DNA of 64,000 nt. Source: an uncultured Verrucomicrobia subdivision 3 bacterium. Lineage in GTDB: Bacteria; Verrucomicrobiota; Verrucomicrobiia; Limisphaerales; UBA11358. Both the position numbers and the translations under genes were made by a program. The DNA lies in assembly GCA_903922735.1 (NCBI GenBank), contig CAIXUZ010000020.1, forward strand, positions 62,001 through 126,000. Direction: 5' to 3'. Under the pieces are notes generated by a model. The model saw only the letters and a list, made by a program, of their open reading frames with translations, was not told the DNA's origin and made no database searches. Within the stretch, counting starts at the first letter, position 1. Every line of letters starts with the position of its first letter. Below, piece by piece: positions 18,026 through 27,361 of the stretch.

Positions 18026-19966
18026 TCACGTCTCCACCCGCACTGTCACCGTTACGTCGCCCGCCGGAATATCCGTCACCAGCTTCAAAGCCTCAAATCC
18101 GGGAACGTGGTTGAAGATGCGCTCGGGGCCTTCACCGCGCAGTGGCGCGGTGGAACTGATCACCACCCGCCCCCGGGGTTTGATGATGGCCACCATGTTA
18201 TCCGAGAGTCGCTTCACTTCCTCGCCGCGCCTCGACACCAGCGGCAGGACGAGGGTGAACGGCTGCTTGGCGTCGCGCCGGTCCTGGATGCCGGCGCTGA
18301 TGGTCATGGCTTCGCGCTCAAAGGTGTAGGCCAGTTTGCAGGCGCCGGCCACGTCGGCGCCCGATCCGCCGCCCGCCAGCAACCGCACGATGCTTTTGGC
18401 GGTGATGCGTTTGCCATCGTCTTGATGGGCGAGCACCGCGCTGGTGTCATACAGGTTGGTCCAGCGCTTTGCTCCGTCGCGGGTCTCGATGCGCAGGGTC
18501 AACGGTTCATCGCCGCAATCCGGCAGGGGCACCATGTTGGTCGGTTCCACCATCAGATAATCGGAAAGGCTGGCGACAAACAGCGGGCCGACCGCGTCAT
18601 GCCAGATCACTCCCGGAGCCGCGCCGGTTGCATGGAAGGCTTTGTCTTTGGAATAGGTCACATCGCCGGTGCCGAGCGTGGCCCGCCACGGCGCGCGGGC
18701 GGTCAGTTGGACGCCGATGTCCGTATAATCGCGCACTCCATCGGCGATTTCGCGGGGCAGGCGCACCATCGGATCGGCGGTCGGTATGGCGGGAAACATG
18801 TCGAGCGTCGCGGCCAGGGCTTTGGCGTGGGTGAACGTGTGGTGGACGCACGGTTTCAACCCGTGATGCGCGAGGTCCGGGCCGCCGTGCAGCAAGCCGT
18901 CATGGGTGCAGGCTTTTTGCAGGCGCAGATTGCGCCAGGCCGCCGCGCCAAAGACCGGATCCTCGCCGGACAGGGCGAAAAGTGCCTGTTCACAGCCGTC
19001 AGAAGTGCGGCTGCCCCACCACGTCCACTTGGCGACGCGCGTGCCCCATGAGTTGTCCCAGGCTCCGTCCGGCAGCATGAAGGCGAGGTGCGAACGCCAG
19101 GCTTTCACGGCTGCCGCGCGGACGACCGGGTCGTTTTCCAGCACGGCATAGAGCGTGAGCGCCTGAAGTGATTCTTCGACGTTATAGCCCAGATCCACCC
19201 CGTAGCGTCCCCGGGGGCTGCGCTGATCCTGGGGGTGGAATTCGCCGAACAGCAGATGGTCTTTCGGGCTGAAACGGGTTTCCAGACACTCGTATATCAG
19301 CCGCTTGGCCTGATCCCGGTGGCGCGGCAGGTTCAGCACCTTGGCCGCGAGGGCCAGCGAATAGCCAGTGGTCATGGGATAGTTCACATTGCTCGGGCTG
19401 TCCTTGACGTTGGGAAATCGCTTGGCGATGAAATCGGCGGCCTTCACCGCCCGCTCGGTCATCCGCTGGCGCACCGGGGCGGGCAGCAGATCGCCGTGAT
19501 AGTGCAGCGCTTCGCAAAAGGTGATCAGCGAGAACGTGGTGATGCCGTTCCAGGTGCTCAGCGGCTTCAGGTTGTTGATCCAGCCGCCGGTGTCCTTGTC
19601 GTCCATGCAGGCCATCCAGTTGAACAATCGCACGGCGGCGTCAGTGAAGCGCTCATCCTTGGAGATGCGGGCGCGGCGCAGCAGCGGATAAATGGCGTCG
19701 CCGCAGCGACCGTGGATAAATCCGCAAGCCGGACAGGCGAGGGCGCCGGCGGATTCGCGGTCCGCCTCCGGGCCGATCTGCCGGGCGAGCAGGCCGTCAG
19801 TCCAGGTGGCAAACAGTTTTTCCAACTCCTCCGGGCGGGCGCCGGGCAGGGAGTGTTTGGCGGCCTCGGCGGCCTGCGCGGCGCCGGCGGGGTAAAGCAG
19901 GCTGCCCAGCAAGGAGGTTGCCAGCGCGGTTTGTCCGGTTTGGGTGATGAATTGGCGGCGGTTCAT
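18026..19966 (-). CDS. Tat-exported alpha-barrel protein, probable polysaccharide-active enzyme
   Basis: A 646-residue protein starting MNRRQFITQTGQTAL, a twin-arginine signal followed by a hydrophobic stretch and AAQAAEAA, a likely cleavage region. The first ~400 residues are helical with repeated Trp/Tyr and His (GFIHGRCGDAIYPLLRRA; NYPMTTGYSLALAAKVL; HHTFTHAKALAATLD), as in (alpha/alpha) toroids. The rest looks like beta-sandwich (LPDCGDEPLTLRIETRDG). This is the same overall plan as its operon partner, the heparinase-like protein, but I see no family signature. A role in glycan breakdown is inferred. Confidence 0.65.
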   Translation of the reverse strand: MNRRQFITQTGQTALATSLLGSLLYPAGAAQAAEAAKHSLPGARPEELEKLFATWTDGLLARQIGPEADRESAGALACPACGFIHGRCGDAIYPLLRRARISKDERFTDAAVRLFNWMACMDDKDTGGWINNLKPLSTWNGITTFSLITFCEALHYHGDLLPAPVRQRMTERAVKAADFIAKRFPNVKDSPSNVNYPMTTGYSLALAAKVLNLPRHRDQAKRLIYECLETRFSPKDHLLFGEFHPQDQRSPRGRYGVDLGYNVEESLQALTLYAVLENDPVVRAAAVKAWRSHLAFMLPDGAWDNSWGTRVAKWTWWGSRTSDGCEQALFALSGEDPVFGAAAWRNLRLQKACTHDGLLHGGPDLAHHGLKPCVHHTFTHAKALAATLDMFPAIPTADPMVRLPREIADGVRDYTDIGVQLTARAPWRATLGTGDVTYSKDKAFHATGAAPGVIWHDAVGPLFVASLSDYLMVEPTNMVPLPDCGDEPLTLRIETRDGAKRWTNLYDTSAVLAHQDDGKRITAKSIVRLLAGGGSGADVAGACKLAYTFEREAMTISAGIQDRRDAKQPFTLVLPLVSRRGEEVKRLSDNMVAIIKPRGRVVISSTAPLRGEGPERIFNHVPGFEALKLVTDIPAGDVTVTVRVET

Positions 19967-20000
19967 GATGATTGTTTTGGTTTATATCCGTTATGCTTGG

Positions 20001-20654
20001 TTAAAACAACTTCGCTTCCTTCGGCTTTAGCGGTGCAAACGTCATCCGGTGAATCGGACACGCGCCGTGTTTGGCGATCGCCGCCAGATGTTTTGCCGTG
20101 CCGTAGCCTTTGTGTTCCGCAAAGCCGTATTCCGGCCATTGCGCGTGATATTCCAGCATCCGCCGGTCGCGCGTGACCTTGGCCAGCACGCTCGCGGCGG
20201 CGATGGAATAGCTCCGCGCATCGCCCTTGACGATGGCCGTCTGCGGCACGCGCAGCGTCTTCACCGGCCGGCCGTCCACCAGCGCGTGCGGCGGCATCGG
20301 CGACAGCAGCGCCAGCGCGTCGTTCATCGCGCGATGCGTGGCTTGCAGGATGTTGATCTCGTCAATCACGCCCGCGTCCACGGCGGCGATGGCAAATTCG
20401 ATCTCCGCGCAGGCGGTGAGGAATTCAAAATACTGTTCGCGCTGCGCCTCGGTGAGCTGCTTGGAATCGTTCAAGCCGGCAAGGGCGGCGGGCAAGCCGG
20501 ATTGTGCCCAGCGCGGCGGCAGGATGGCGGCGGCGGCCACGACCGGCCCCGCCAGCGGCCCGCGCCCGGCCTCGTCCACCCCCGCGACGCGCGCGATGCC
20601 TGACTGCCAGAGCGGTTGCTCAAATTCAAAAGAGTTGGAGAATTTGGCGGGCAT
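20001..20654 (-). CDS. rnhB: ribonuclease HII
   Basis: A 217-residue enzyme that nicks RNA in RNA-DNA hybrids and removes single ribonucleotides. Seen: VAGVDEAGRGPLAGPVVAAA with the catalytic Asp-Glu pair, GLNDSKQLTEAQRE, and VKGDARSYSIAAASVLAKVTRD with further metal-binding acid. HALVDGRP is the usual strand. The start codon lies inside the end of the preceding PEP-CTERM gene (about 29 bp overlap), so translation may be coupled. Full length for the family. Confidence 0.95.
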   Translation of the reverse strand: MPAKFSNSFEFEQPLWQSGIARVAGVDEAGRGPLAGPVVAAAAILPPRWAQSGLPAALAGLNDSKQLTEAQREQYFEFLTACAEIEFAIAAVDAGVIDEINILQATHRAMNDALALLSPMPPHALVDGRPVKTLRVPQTAIVKGDARSYSIAAASVLAKVTRDRRMLEYHAQWPEYGFAEHKGYGTAKHLAAIAKHGACPIHRMTFAPLKPKEAKLF

Positions 20655-21327
20655 GAAGAAAATTTGAAACCGGTCGTTTTAAGAAAAGCCAAGTTATGGC
20701 AGCTAAAAGAAATAATTCAAAGCTCGTTGGTTCCGGGACTACCTGAAATTGAAAATTGGGACCCAGCACAACGTAATTCACGTTGTCCGACGCGGGAGTG
20801 GTTGTTGACGACCATTGACCGTTCGAAGAAAGGTTGTAACTGGCAAACTGAGAAAGATATGGGGAAATGCTGAATGTCTTTGGGCCATAAACTGAGCCGC
20901 TTGGATACAAGCCGTAGACCTCCACAATTACTGCTGAAGAGAAGCCCGGTTGTTGAGTGGATATGAAATAAGTTTGTCCTGCCGATAAAAACAAGGATGA
21001 AACAGTCTGAAAATTAGTGGGCGCACTTGCTCCGCCACCCGAATAATAAGGTCCAAAGTAGTTATAAGTGGCGATGACTTGGTTTGATCCCTGCCAGAAA
21101 TCGACTTGTGGAGCGGTGGATGAAATTCCGGTTACAAATAAATCAACGGTGGTGACAAATGACCAACCCACACCCTGCGACGCGTATCCAACAGCTGTGC
21201 CGCTCGGATCGATAACTAATGCATTCAAATTTCCTTGTGCAACCGAAGGTCGGGGAAAGAGCAATGCCAACACAATTGTAAAACAGGCCGGCAGGAACCA
21301 TCCAATGTGTCTTACGGTTGTTTTCAT
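20626..21327 (-). CDS. PEP-CTERM sorting-domain surface protein
   Basis: A 233-residue exported protein. N-terminal signal peptide with a long hydrophobic core (IGWFLPACFTIVLALLF, then PSVAQG). The middle is Ser/Thr/Gly/Tyr-rich beta-type sequence. The C-terminus has VPEPTSFELFLLAAITWLFL then KR, the PEP motif, membrane helix and basic residues recognised by exosortase. About 15 extra residues follow the basic pair, unusual for PEP-CTERM tails, and their codons overlap the start of rnhB. Sorting to the cell surface is known for the family; the function of the exposed part is unknown. Confidence 0.8.
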   Translation of the reverse strand: MKTTVRHIGWFLPACFTIVLALLFPRPSVAQGNLNALVIDPSGTAVGYASQGVGWSFVTTVDLFVTGISSTAPQVDFWQGSNQVIATYNYFGPYYSGGGASAPTNFQTVSSLFLSAGQTYFISTQQPGFSSAVIVEVYGLYPSGSVYGPKTFSISPYLSQFASYNLSSNGQWSSTTTPASDNVNYVVLGPNFQFQVVPEPTSFELFLLAAITWLFLKRPVSNFLHARQILQLF

Positions 21328-21344
21328 TGTGTTTGATCCTACCG

Positions 21345-21553
21345 GCTTTCTAAAACCTTGTCGCCACGATTTATCAGCGCCATCGGCGCGGCATATTTGT
21401 AGAACCGCCTCGGCAAAACGACCCAGCCCCGTTCAGGGGCGGCATATCCAGAAGATGTCGCTCCTGACGGAGCTTGATTCTTTAATTTGGTTCCTACAAA
21501 GATTCCGCACATACGGTGCTAGACCCAAAACCATGTCGCCACGATTTTGCGGG
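21345..21553. repeat. modular array of short palindromes
   Basis: Consecutive small inverted repeats: AGCGCCATCGGCGCGGCAT, CCCCGTTCAGGGGCGGC, TCGCTCCTGACGGAGC and CCGCACATACGG, bounded by two copies of CTTGTCGCCACGATTT / CATGTCGCCACGATTT at about 21,358 and 21,533. Such arrays could form several hairpins as RNA. They lie between the VOC gene end and the PEP-CTERM gene start. No coding frame is supported. Confidence 0.75.
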
Positions 21554-21943
21554 CTACGCCGCTTCATACAATTCCAGCGGCAAACCGTCCGGGTCGGCGA
21601 AGAAGGTGAATTTCTTCCCGGTCAGCTCGTCCACGCGCACGGGTTCCACGGCCACACCCTTGGCTTCCAGTTCGCGGATGCCGGCCGCGAGGTCGTTGAC
21701 GGCGAAACACAGATGCCGTAGGCCGCAGGCTTCCGGCCAGGACGGACGCGGCGGCGCGCCGGGAAAGGAAAATAATTCAATCTGGCTGCCATCCGGCAAG
21801 GCGAGGTCGAGCTTGTGCGAGCGCCGCGCCTCCCGATACGTCTCGGCCACGATGCGCAAGCCGAGCGTCTCCGTGTAAAATTTTTTGGACCGCTCGTAAT
21901 CGGCGGCAATGATCGCGGCATGATGGATGCGAGTGAGCTGCAT
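21554..21943 (-). CDS. VOC family protein, YaeR-like
   Basis: A 129-residue glyoxalase-fold protein: RIHHAAIIAADYERSKKFYTE (first His ligand), QIELFSFPGAP (Glu), LRHLCFAVNDL (His) and PDGLPLELYEA (Glu), so all four metal ligands of the fold are present. The pattern is very close to the YaeR/GloA2 group of unknown substrate. Monocistronic by position. Confidence 0.85.
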   Translation of the reverse strand: MQLTRIHHAAIIAADYERSKKFYTETLGLRIVAETYREARRSHKLDLALPDGSQIELFSFPGAPPRPSWPEACGLRHLCFAVNDLAAGIRELEAKGVAVEPVRVDELTGKKFTFFADPDGLPLELYEAA

Positions 21944-22019
21944 GATGATTTTGAGCCTAGCGCGGGTGGCGGAAGTTGTCGCCTGAAATCGAACGGTATT
22001 GGGTAAAATCCGGGTTTGG

Positions 22020-22072
22020 CCGCCGTGTGAATTTCTTTTTCGTGTCTTTCGTGTGTTTCGTGGTTAAATTTT
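22020..22072. repeat. spacer repeat of the TTTCGTGTGTTTCGTGGTTA type
   Basis: The DNA upstream of thyA contains TTTTTCGTGTCTTTCGTG and TGTTTCGTGGTTAAA. A related tract, TTTTGTGTATTTCGTGGTTG, lies between etfB and etfA at about 8,045. These are half-units of the longer palindromic repeats seen at 42.8 and 43.3 kb. Confidence 0.65.
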
Positions 22073-22079
22073 TCCCGCG

Positions 22080-22922
22080 ATGATTGCGTATCACGATTTG
22101 CTCCGGCACGTCCTCGACCACGGCAGGTTCAAGGCCGACCGCACCGGCACCGGCACCTATTCCGTGTTTGGCGCGCAGGCGCGGTTTGATCTGCGCACGA
22201 GTTTCCCCGTCCTCACCACCAAGAAGCTGCATCTCAAGTCCATCATCTACGAACTGCTCTGGTTCCTGCGCGGCGAGACGAACGTCCGCTGGCTCCAGGA
22301 ACGCGGCGTGTCCATCTGGGACGAATGGGCCACCGCCGAGCAGTGCGCTCGTTTCGGCCGCCAAGCCGGTGACCTTGGCCCGGTGTATGGTCACCAGTGG
22401 CGCAACTTCGACGCGACGCAGCTGGCCGACGGCACCTATGCCAAGGACGGCCTCGACCAGATTGACTGGCTGATCAATGAGATCAAACGCAATCCCGGCA
22501 GCCGGCGCCTGATTATCACGGGTTGGAATCCGCGCGAGCAGGATAAAGTGGCGTTGCCGCCGTGTCACACGATGTTTCAGTTCTTCGTGCAGGACGGTGA
22601 GTTGAGCTGCCAGCTTTACCAGCGCAGCGCGGATTTGTTTCTCGGCGTGCCGTTCAACATCGCCAGCTACGCGCTGCTCACGCGCATGGTGGCGCAGGTG
22701 TGCGACCTGAAACCGGGCGATTTCGTTCACACCTTCGGCGACCTGCATCTCTACGCGAATCATCTCGATCAGGCTAAACTCCAGCTCTCGCGCGAATTCC
22801 GTCCGCTGCCGCAGATGAAGCTCAATCCGGCGGTGAAGAACATACACGACTTCCAATTCGAGGATTTCACGCTGGAAGGCTACGACCCGCATCCCGGTAT
22901 CAAGGCGCCGATTGCGGTGTGA
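22080..22922 (+). CDS. thyA: thymidylate synthase
   Basis: A 280-residue folate-dependent enzyme that methylates dUMP to dTMP. Seen: [19 protein letters not shown] at the N-terminus, [13 protein letters not shown], and [14 protein letters not shown]. The active-site stretch [19 protein letters not shown] holds the catalytic Cys, and [20 protein letters not shown] binds dUMP and folate. Full length. The dihydrofolate reductase gene follows on the same strand, giving the usual thyA-folA pair that recycles dihydrofolate. Confidence 0.97.
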   Translation: MIAYHDLLRHVLDHGRFKADRTGTGTYSVFGAQARFDLRTSFPVLTTKKLHLKSIIYELLWFLRGETNVRWLQERGVSIWDEWATAEQCARFGRQAGDLGPVYGHQWRNFDATQLADGTYAKDGLDQIDWLINEIKRNPGSRRLIITGWNPREQDKVALPPCHTMFQFFVQDGELSCQLYQRSADLFLGVPFNIASYALLTRMVAQVCDLKPGDFVHTFGDLHLYANHLDQAKLQLSREFRPLPQMKLNPAVKNIHDFQFEDFTLEGYDPHPGIKAPIAV

Positions 22923-22926
22923 TTTT

Positions 22927-22999
22927 TATGAAGCCACAGAGACACAGAGAACACAGAGGGGAAAATGGTGGCCGTGCGCAAGCACCTCTGAGCCTCGGT
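22927..22999. repeat. palindromic repeat in the thyA-folA gap
   Basis: GCCACAGAGACACAGAGAAC and ACAGAGGGG on the left face CCTCTGAGCCTCGGTGGC on the right, an imperfect inverted repeat filling the gap between the two genes and ending just before the folA start codons. Confidence 0.7.
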
Positions 23000-23012
23000 G
23001 GCAATGTTTGAC

Positions 23013-23609
23013 ATGAAACACTTCAAAGCCATCGCCGCGATGTCGTTGAACCGGGTGATCGGTGCGGGGAACAAGATTCCCTGGCATCTGCCGGAGGATT
23101 TCAAGTGGTTCAAGCGGATGACCTCGGGCAACGTGGTGATCATGGGGCGGAAGACCTTCGAGAGCCTCGGCGGCAAACCGCTGCCCAACCGCATCAACAT
23201 CGTCTTGAGCCGGCATCCGGGGCGGTTGCAGGCGAGTTTGCCGGAGGTGTTCGGTCAGGCCTGGGTCGGGCGCGGCAAGACGCATTTTCCCGATAAGCCG
23301 ACCCAGTTTGAACTGCCCAAGGTCGGCGGCGCGGCGACGGTGGACCTGCGCATCATCAAAAACGTGCTGAAGCTCGACCCGGCCAGCTCGCCGTTGGAGT
23401 TTTATATCGCTGGCGGCGCGCAGATTTACAAAAAGGCGCTGCCGTTCTGTTCCGACCTTTACCTGACGCTGGTGAAGCGCGAGGTGGAAGGCGACGCGTT
23501 TTTCCCGCCGTTCGAGGACAAGTTTGATCTGGTGGAAACCATTCGCGATGAGCCGGAGTTCAAGATTCTGCATTACCGGCATAAGGCGCTGTTTGAGCTG
23601 GCGGCATAA
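23013..23609 (+). CDS. folA: dihydrofolate reductase
   Basis: A 198-residue NADPH-dependent reductase that makes tetrahydrofolate. Seen: FKAIAAMSLNRVIGAGNKIP then WHLPEDFKWFKRMT, the folate-binding segment with catalytic acid, VVIMGRKTFESLGG for NADPH, and FYIAGGAQIYKKALP. A stretch of about 35 residues (roughly 70-110) is an insertion relative to short bacterial forms. The ATG at 23013 fits the family best; ATG 23004 and GTG 22998 are in frame but overlap the upstream repeat. Confidence 0.93.
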   Translation: MKHFKAIAAMSLNRVIGAGNKIPWHLPEDFKWFKRMTSGNVVIMGRKTFESLGGKPLPNRINIVLSRHPGRLQASLPEVFGQAWVGRGKTHFPDKPTQFELPKVGGAATVDLRIIKNVLKLDPASSPLEFYIAGGAQIYKKALPFCSDLYLTLVKREVEGDAFFPPFEDKFDLVETIRDEPEFKILHYRHKALFELAA

Positions 23610-23610
23610 G

Positions 23611-23677
23611 GTTGGAGTTCAAGCTTTAGCTTGTTTCGCCTTGCCCCTGGCACGCAAGCTGAAGCTTGAACTCCAAC
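23611..23677. repeat. inverted repeat between folA and rpsA
   Basis: GTTGGAGTTCAAGCTTTAGC (continuing TTG) at 23611-23633 and its near-perfect complement at 23655-23677 differ at one of 23 positions. The loop is about 21 bp. It sits immediately beside the rpsA terminator. Confidence 0.85.
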
Positions 23678-23680
23678 AAA

Positions 23681-23712
23681 AAAACGGCGGACTGTTGCCA
23701 GTCCGCCGTTTT
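23681..23712 (-). terminator. Rho-independent terminator of rpsA
   Basis: AAAACGGCGGACTG and CAGTCCGCCGTTTT form a perfect 14-bp stem with a TTGC loop. On the minus strand it is followed by TTTGTT, so it suits rpsA, whose stop codon is about 18 bp away. On the plus strand the T-tract is short, but it may also stop folA transcripts. Confidence 0.85.
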
Positions 23713-23729
23713 GAATTTGATGACTAGAA

Positions 23730-25403
23730 TTATTCCTTGTCGGTGACCTTGACGTCGTCGAGCGCGTCGAAGGCGTGCTGCAGGGCGACCAAGTCTTCGC
23801 CGGGCTTGAGCGCGTCGAGGATTTTCTGCTCTTCCTTGAGCTGCTCGTCGGAGTAGCTGGCGGCCTTGATGGACAGACCGATGCGGCGTTCGTTGCGGTC
23901 GATTTTGACCACGCGGGCGCTGACATCTTGGCCGACCTTGAGGACGTTCTTGATCTTCTCCACGCGTTCTTCGCTGATCTGCGAGATGTGGACGAGGCCG
24001 TCGATTTCGTGCTGGAGGCCGACAAACGCGCCGAAGCTGGCGAGCTTGGTGACTTTGCCCTGCACGAGGTCGCCGACTTTGTAGAGCGTCTCGATCTTTT
24101 CCCATGGGTCGATTTCGAGTTGCTTCATGCCGAGCGCGATGCGCTGGGCGCCCTTGTCCACTTCGAGCACGGTGGCTTCAATCTCGTCGCCCTTCTTGAG
24201 CATTTCGCTCGGGTGATTGATCTTGCGGGTCCAGGACATGTCGGAGACGTGCACCATGCCGTCGATGCCTTCTTCCAGTTCGACAAACGCGCCGTAGCTG
24301 GTGAGGTTGCGGACCTTGCCTTTGACGCGTTCGCCCACTTTGTATTTGGCGTCGGCGGCGTCCCACGGATTGTTTTCCAGCTGGCGGATGCCGAGGGAGA
24401 TTTTCTGCTCGTCGCGGTTGATCCCGAGGACGACCGCTTCGATTTCCTGGTCTTGCTTGAGGACGTCGCTGGGCTTGGCCACGCGTTTGGTCCAGGAGAG
24501 TTCGGTGACGTGCACGAGGCCTTCCACGCCGGGTTCGAGCTGCACAAACGCGCCGTAAGGCACGAGGCTGACCACCTTGCCCTTGACCTTGGTGCCGATC
24601 GGGAACTTGGTTTCAATCTGGTCCCACGGATTGGCCATCTTCTGCTTGAGGCCGAGGCTGACGCGTTCCTTTTCCTTGTTCACGTCGAGGACGACCACGT
24701 CGATTTCCTGACCAACTTTAAGGAGTTCCGACGGATGGCCGAGGCGGCCCCAGCTCATATCGGTGATGTGGAGCAAACCGTCGAGGCCGTTCAAATCGAT
24801 GAACGCGCCGAAATCGGTGATGTTCTTGACCGTGCCCTTGCGGATGTCGCCCGGGGTCATGTCGGCCAGCAGCTTGCCGCGCTTCTCGTTGCGCTCGGCC
24901 TCGATGAGTTCGCGGCGGGAGAGCACGATGTTCTGGCGTTCCTGGTTGATCTTGACGACCTTGAATTCGTAGCTGTTGCCGACGAACGACTGGAGATTCT
25001 TCGGGGTGACCACGTCGAGCTGCGATGACGGCAGAAACGCCTCGACGCCGACATTGACGATGAGACCGCCTTTGACCACTGCCGTGACCTTGCCGGTGAC
25101 GCGGCCGCCTTCATTGCAAATCGAGAGGATGCGCTCCCAGTTCTTCTTGAACTCCGCCTTCTGGTGCGAGAGGACGACGGTGCCTTCCTTGTTTTCGAGT
25201 TTTTCGACCAGCACATCGATCTCGTCGCCGACTTTGACGGCGGCGGGTTCGAGAAATTCATTGAGCGGGACGATGCCTTCGCTCTTGTAGCCGATGTCCA
25301 CGAGGACTTCCTTGGCGCGAACTTCGATGATGGTGCCTTTGACGATCTCGTTTTGGGTGACGAGCTTGGTGCCCTGTTTCAGGGCTTCTTCCATGGTTAA
25401 CAT
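23730..25403 (-). CDS. rpsA: 30S ribosomal protein S1
   Basis: A 557-residue mRNA-binding ribosomal protein with six tandem S1 (OB-fold) repeats. Repeats are recognised by phrases such as VKGGLIVNVGVEAFLPSSQL, ITDFGAFIDLNGLDGLLHIT, VSLVPYGAFVQLEPGVEG, LTSYGAFVELEEGIDGMVHV and LASFGAFVGLQHEIDGLVHI. The acidic GDEIxxxVLxxD linkers repeat between them. ATG codons at 25403 and 25394 are both possible; MEEALKQGTKLV from the second resembles many homologues. A strong terminator follows. Long open frames on the opposite strand are shadows of the repeats. Confidence 0.96.
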   Translation of the reverse strand: MLTMEEALKQGTKLVTQNEIVKGTIIEVRAKEVLVDIGYKSEGIVPLNEFLEPAAVKVGDEIDVLVEKLENKEGTVVLSHQKAEFKKNWERILSICNEGGRVTGKVTAVVKGGLIVNVGVEAFLPSSQLDVVTPKNLQSFVGNSYEFKVVKINQERQNIVLSRRELIEAERNEKRGKLLADMTPGDIRKGTVKNITDFGAFIDLNGLDGLLHITDMSWGRLGHPSELLKVGQEIDVVVLDVNKEKERVSLGLKQKMANPWDQIETKFPIGTKVKGKVVSLVPYGAFVQLEPGVEGLVHVTELSWTKRVAKPSDVLKQDQEIEAVVLGINRDEQKISLGIRQLENNPWDAADAKYKVGERVKGKVRNLTSYGAFVELEEGIDGMVHVSDMSWTRKINHPSEMLKKGDEIEATVLEVDKGAQRIALGMKQLEIDPWEKIETLYKVGDLVQGKVTKLASFGAFVGLQHEIDGLVHISQISEERVEKIKNVLKVGQDVSARVVKIDRNERRIGLSIKAASYSDEQLKEEQKILDALKPGEDLVALQHAFDALDDVKVTDKE

Positions 25404-25518
25404 AACTTAACGGTTTTGAACTGCGGGAGGCTTTGGGTTCCGGAAGGAACTTGAAGACTCCATTGCCTAAACTAACAAACGCTGCGGAGCAACGGAGGTT
25501 AAAGGTTAGGTTGTTGGT

Positions 25519-25755
25519 TTAACGACTTTTCTCAGCCTCATACGAACATCCGCACACGCGGCGTTCAGGCAGGATGGAAAATATGAAAAAAGCCATGAAT
25601 AGCAAGCCGAATCCGACCGATTCGAACGATATAATGGCAAGGGGATCGCATCGGTTCTGGATAGGTTCTCCGACTTTTAAGTCCGGATTCAATTTGCCGG
25701 TTGCGGCGGCGGCCGATTTCGTAGATTTTGTCGCGCGTGAAAATTCAACGCGCAT
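25519..25755 (-). CDS. possible small membrane protein
   Basis: A 78-residue minus-strand frame whose second half has a hydrophobic helix ([20 protein letters not shown]) followed by RRVCGC. It lies in the 324-bp gap between divergent rpsA and purH and overlaps the purH start region by about 20-30 bp. No homology is recognised. The only other content of this gap is a GC-rich stretch with CTGCGGAGCAACGG. It could be a chance frame. Confidence 0.3.
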   Translation of the reverse strand: MRVEFSRATKSTKSAAAATGKLNPDLKVGEPIQNRCDPLAIISFESVGFGLLFMAFFIFSILPERRVCGCSYEAEKSR

Positions 25756-27284
25756 TGCTTTCCGTTTCCGACAAAACCGGCCTCGTGGCCTTCGCTCAAA
25801 TCCTCGCCGCCCAGGGCGTCGAACTCATTTCCACCGGCGGCACCGCCAAGGCGCTCCGCGAAGCTGGCCTCGTGGTGAAGGACATCAGCGAGCACACCGG
25901 CTTTCCCGAAATGCTCGACGGTCGCGTCAAAACCCTGCACCCGCTCGTTCACGGGGGGTTGCTCTTCATCCGCGGCAACGCCACCCACGAAGCGGCGGTC
26001 AAACAACACTTTATCAAGCCAATCGATCTCGTCGTCGTGAACCTCTATCCGTTCGAGGCTACCGTCGCCAGGCCGGACGTGAAGCTGCACGATGCCATTG
26101 AAAACATTGATATCGGCGGCCCTTCGATGCTCCGTAGCGCGGCGAAAAACCACGACAGCGTAACCGTCATCGTTGATCCGTTGGATTACTCCGAAGTGGC
26201 GCAACAAATTACTGCGACTGGCAATACGACGCTGGAGTTGCGCCGCAAATTATGTGCGAAAGTCTATGCGCGCACCGCCGCCTACGACGCCGCCATCGCG
26301 GCGCATCTGCAAAAGGAATTCGCCGCCGACAAGTCCGCGCTGCCGCCGGTGCTGACGATTTCCGCCCCCCTGGCGCAGCCGTTGCGCTACGGCGAGAATC
26401 CGCACCAGACCGCCGCGCTCTACGGCAAGTTTCACGAATTCTTCAAACAGCTTCACGGCAAGGAACTTTCCTACAACAACATTTTGGACCTCACTGCTGC
26501 AACCGCGCTCATCGCGGAGTTCCGCGAGGACGTGCCGACGCTGGCGATTTTGAAGCATACGAATCCGTGCGGCGTCGGCCAGGGCGCTAATCTGCGCGAG
26601 GCGTGGGACAAGGCTTTTGCGACGGACAAACAAGCACCGTTCGGGGGCATTATCGCCGTGAATCAAACGCTCGACGGTGCGTGTGCCGAGGCGATTGTGG
26701 AGATTTTCAGCGAGGTCATCGTCGCGCCGGAATTTTCGGCCGAAGCGCTGGCGGTTTTACAGAAGAAAAAAAACCTGCGCCTGCTCCAAATCCAGAAATG
26801 CCCGCTGTCCGCGCAGCCGTGGGACGTGCGCAGCGTCGGCGCAGATTCGTTCCTGCTCCAGCAGCGCGATTTGAAAGTGACGACGGCCGCAGATTTGAAA
26901 ATCGTCACGAAACGGCAACCCGCCGAGGCGGAGCTGAAGGCGATGCTGTTTGGCTGGCGCGTGGTGAAGCATTTGAAATCCAACGCGATTCTTTACGTCG
27001 GCGCCGGTCGCACCCTCGGCACCGGCGCGGGCCAGATGAGCCGCGTGGATTCCAGCCGCATCGCGGTTTGGAAGGCGGGCGAGGCCAGGCTGCCGCTCGC
27101 TGGCAGCGTGGTTTGCAGCGATGCGTTCTTTCCGTTCCCCGACGGCCTGCTGGCGGCGGCGGATGCCGGTGCGACGGCGGCGATCCAACCGGGCGGTTCG
27201 GTGAAGGATGCGGAAGTCATTGCGGCGGCGGATGCACGCGGGATGGCGATGGCATTCACTGGCGTGCGGCATTTCCGGCATTGA
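25737..27284 (+). CDS. purH: bifunctional AICAR formyltransferase/IMP cyclohydrolase
   Basis: About 515 residues, catalysing the last two steps of IMP synthesis. The N-terminal MGS-like cyclohydrolase domain has [33 protein letters not shown] and [16 protein letters not shown]. The C-terminal transformylase has [25 protein letters not shown], and [11 protein letters not shown]. The GTG at 25737 is chosen because KIQRALLS follows directly; a TTG at 25728 is also open. It is separate from purSQL at 41.8-46.1 kb. Confidence 0.95.
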   Translation: MKIQRALLSVSDKTGLVAFAQILAAQGVELISTGGTAKALREAGLVVKDISEHTGFPEMLDGRVKTLHPLVHGGLLFIRGNATHEAAVKQHFIKPIDLVVVNLYPFEATVARPDVKLHDAIENIDIGGPSMLRSAAKNHDSVTVIVDPLDYSEVAQQITATGNTTLELRRKLCAKVYARTAAYDAAIAAHLQKEFAADKSALPPVLTISAPLAQPLRYGENPHQTAALYGKFHEFFKQLHGKELSYNNILDLTAATALIAEFREDVPTLAILKHTNPCGVGQGANLREAWDKAFATDKQAPFGGIIAVNQTLDGACAEAIVEIFSEVIVAPEFSAEALAVLQKKKNLRLLQIQKCPLSAQPWDVRSVGADSFLLQQRDLKVTTAADLKIVTKRQPAEAELKAMLFGWRVVKHLKSNAILYVGAGRTLGTGAGQMSRVDSSRIAVWKAGEARLPLAGSVVCSDAFFPFPDGLLAAADAGATAAIQPGGSVKDAEVIAAADARGMAMAFTGVRHFRH

Positions 27285-27291
27285 AATCCGG

Positions 27292-27314
27292 CTTGCGAGG
27301 ACGCTCGCCCCGCC
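27292..27314. repeat. spacer copy of the GGCGAGCGTCCTCGCGAGCC repeat
   Basis: Read on the minus strand this is GGCGGGGCGAGCGTCCTCGC followed by AAGCC, downstream of purH. Close copies occur inside purL (45,760-45,784) and near 51,914. It contains a CGAG/CTCG palindrome. Confidence 0.7.
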
Positions 27315-27361
27315 CTGTCCGGTTTCAAAAAACATCACGCGAAACAAAATCGCAAGGTTGT

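Noticed and set aside
23775..25028. 417-residue open frame antisense to rpsA
   Set aside because: It mirrors the S1 repeats and has a composition dominated by Asp/Phe/Leu/Val from reverse codons; rpsA itself is unmistakable.
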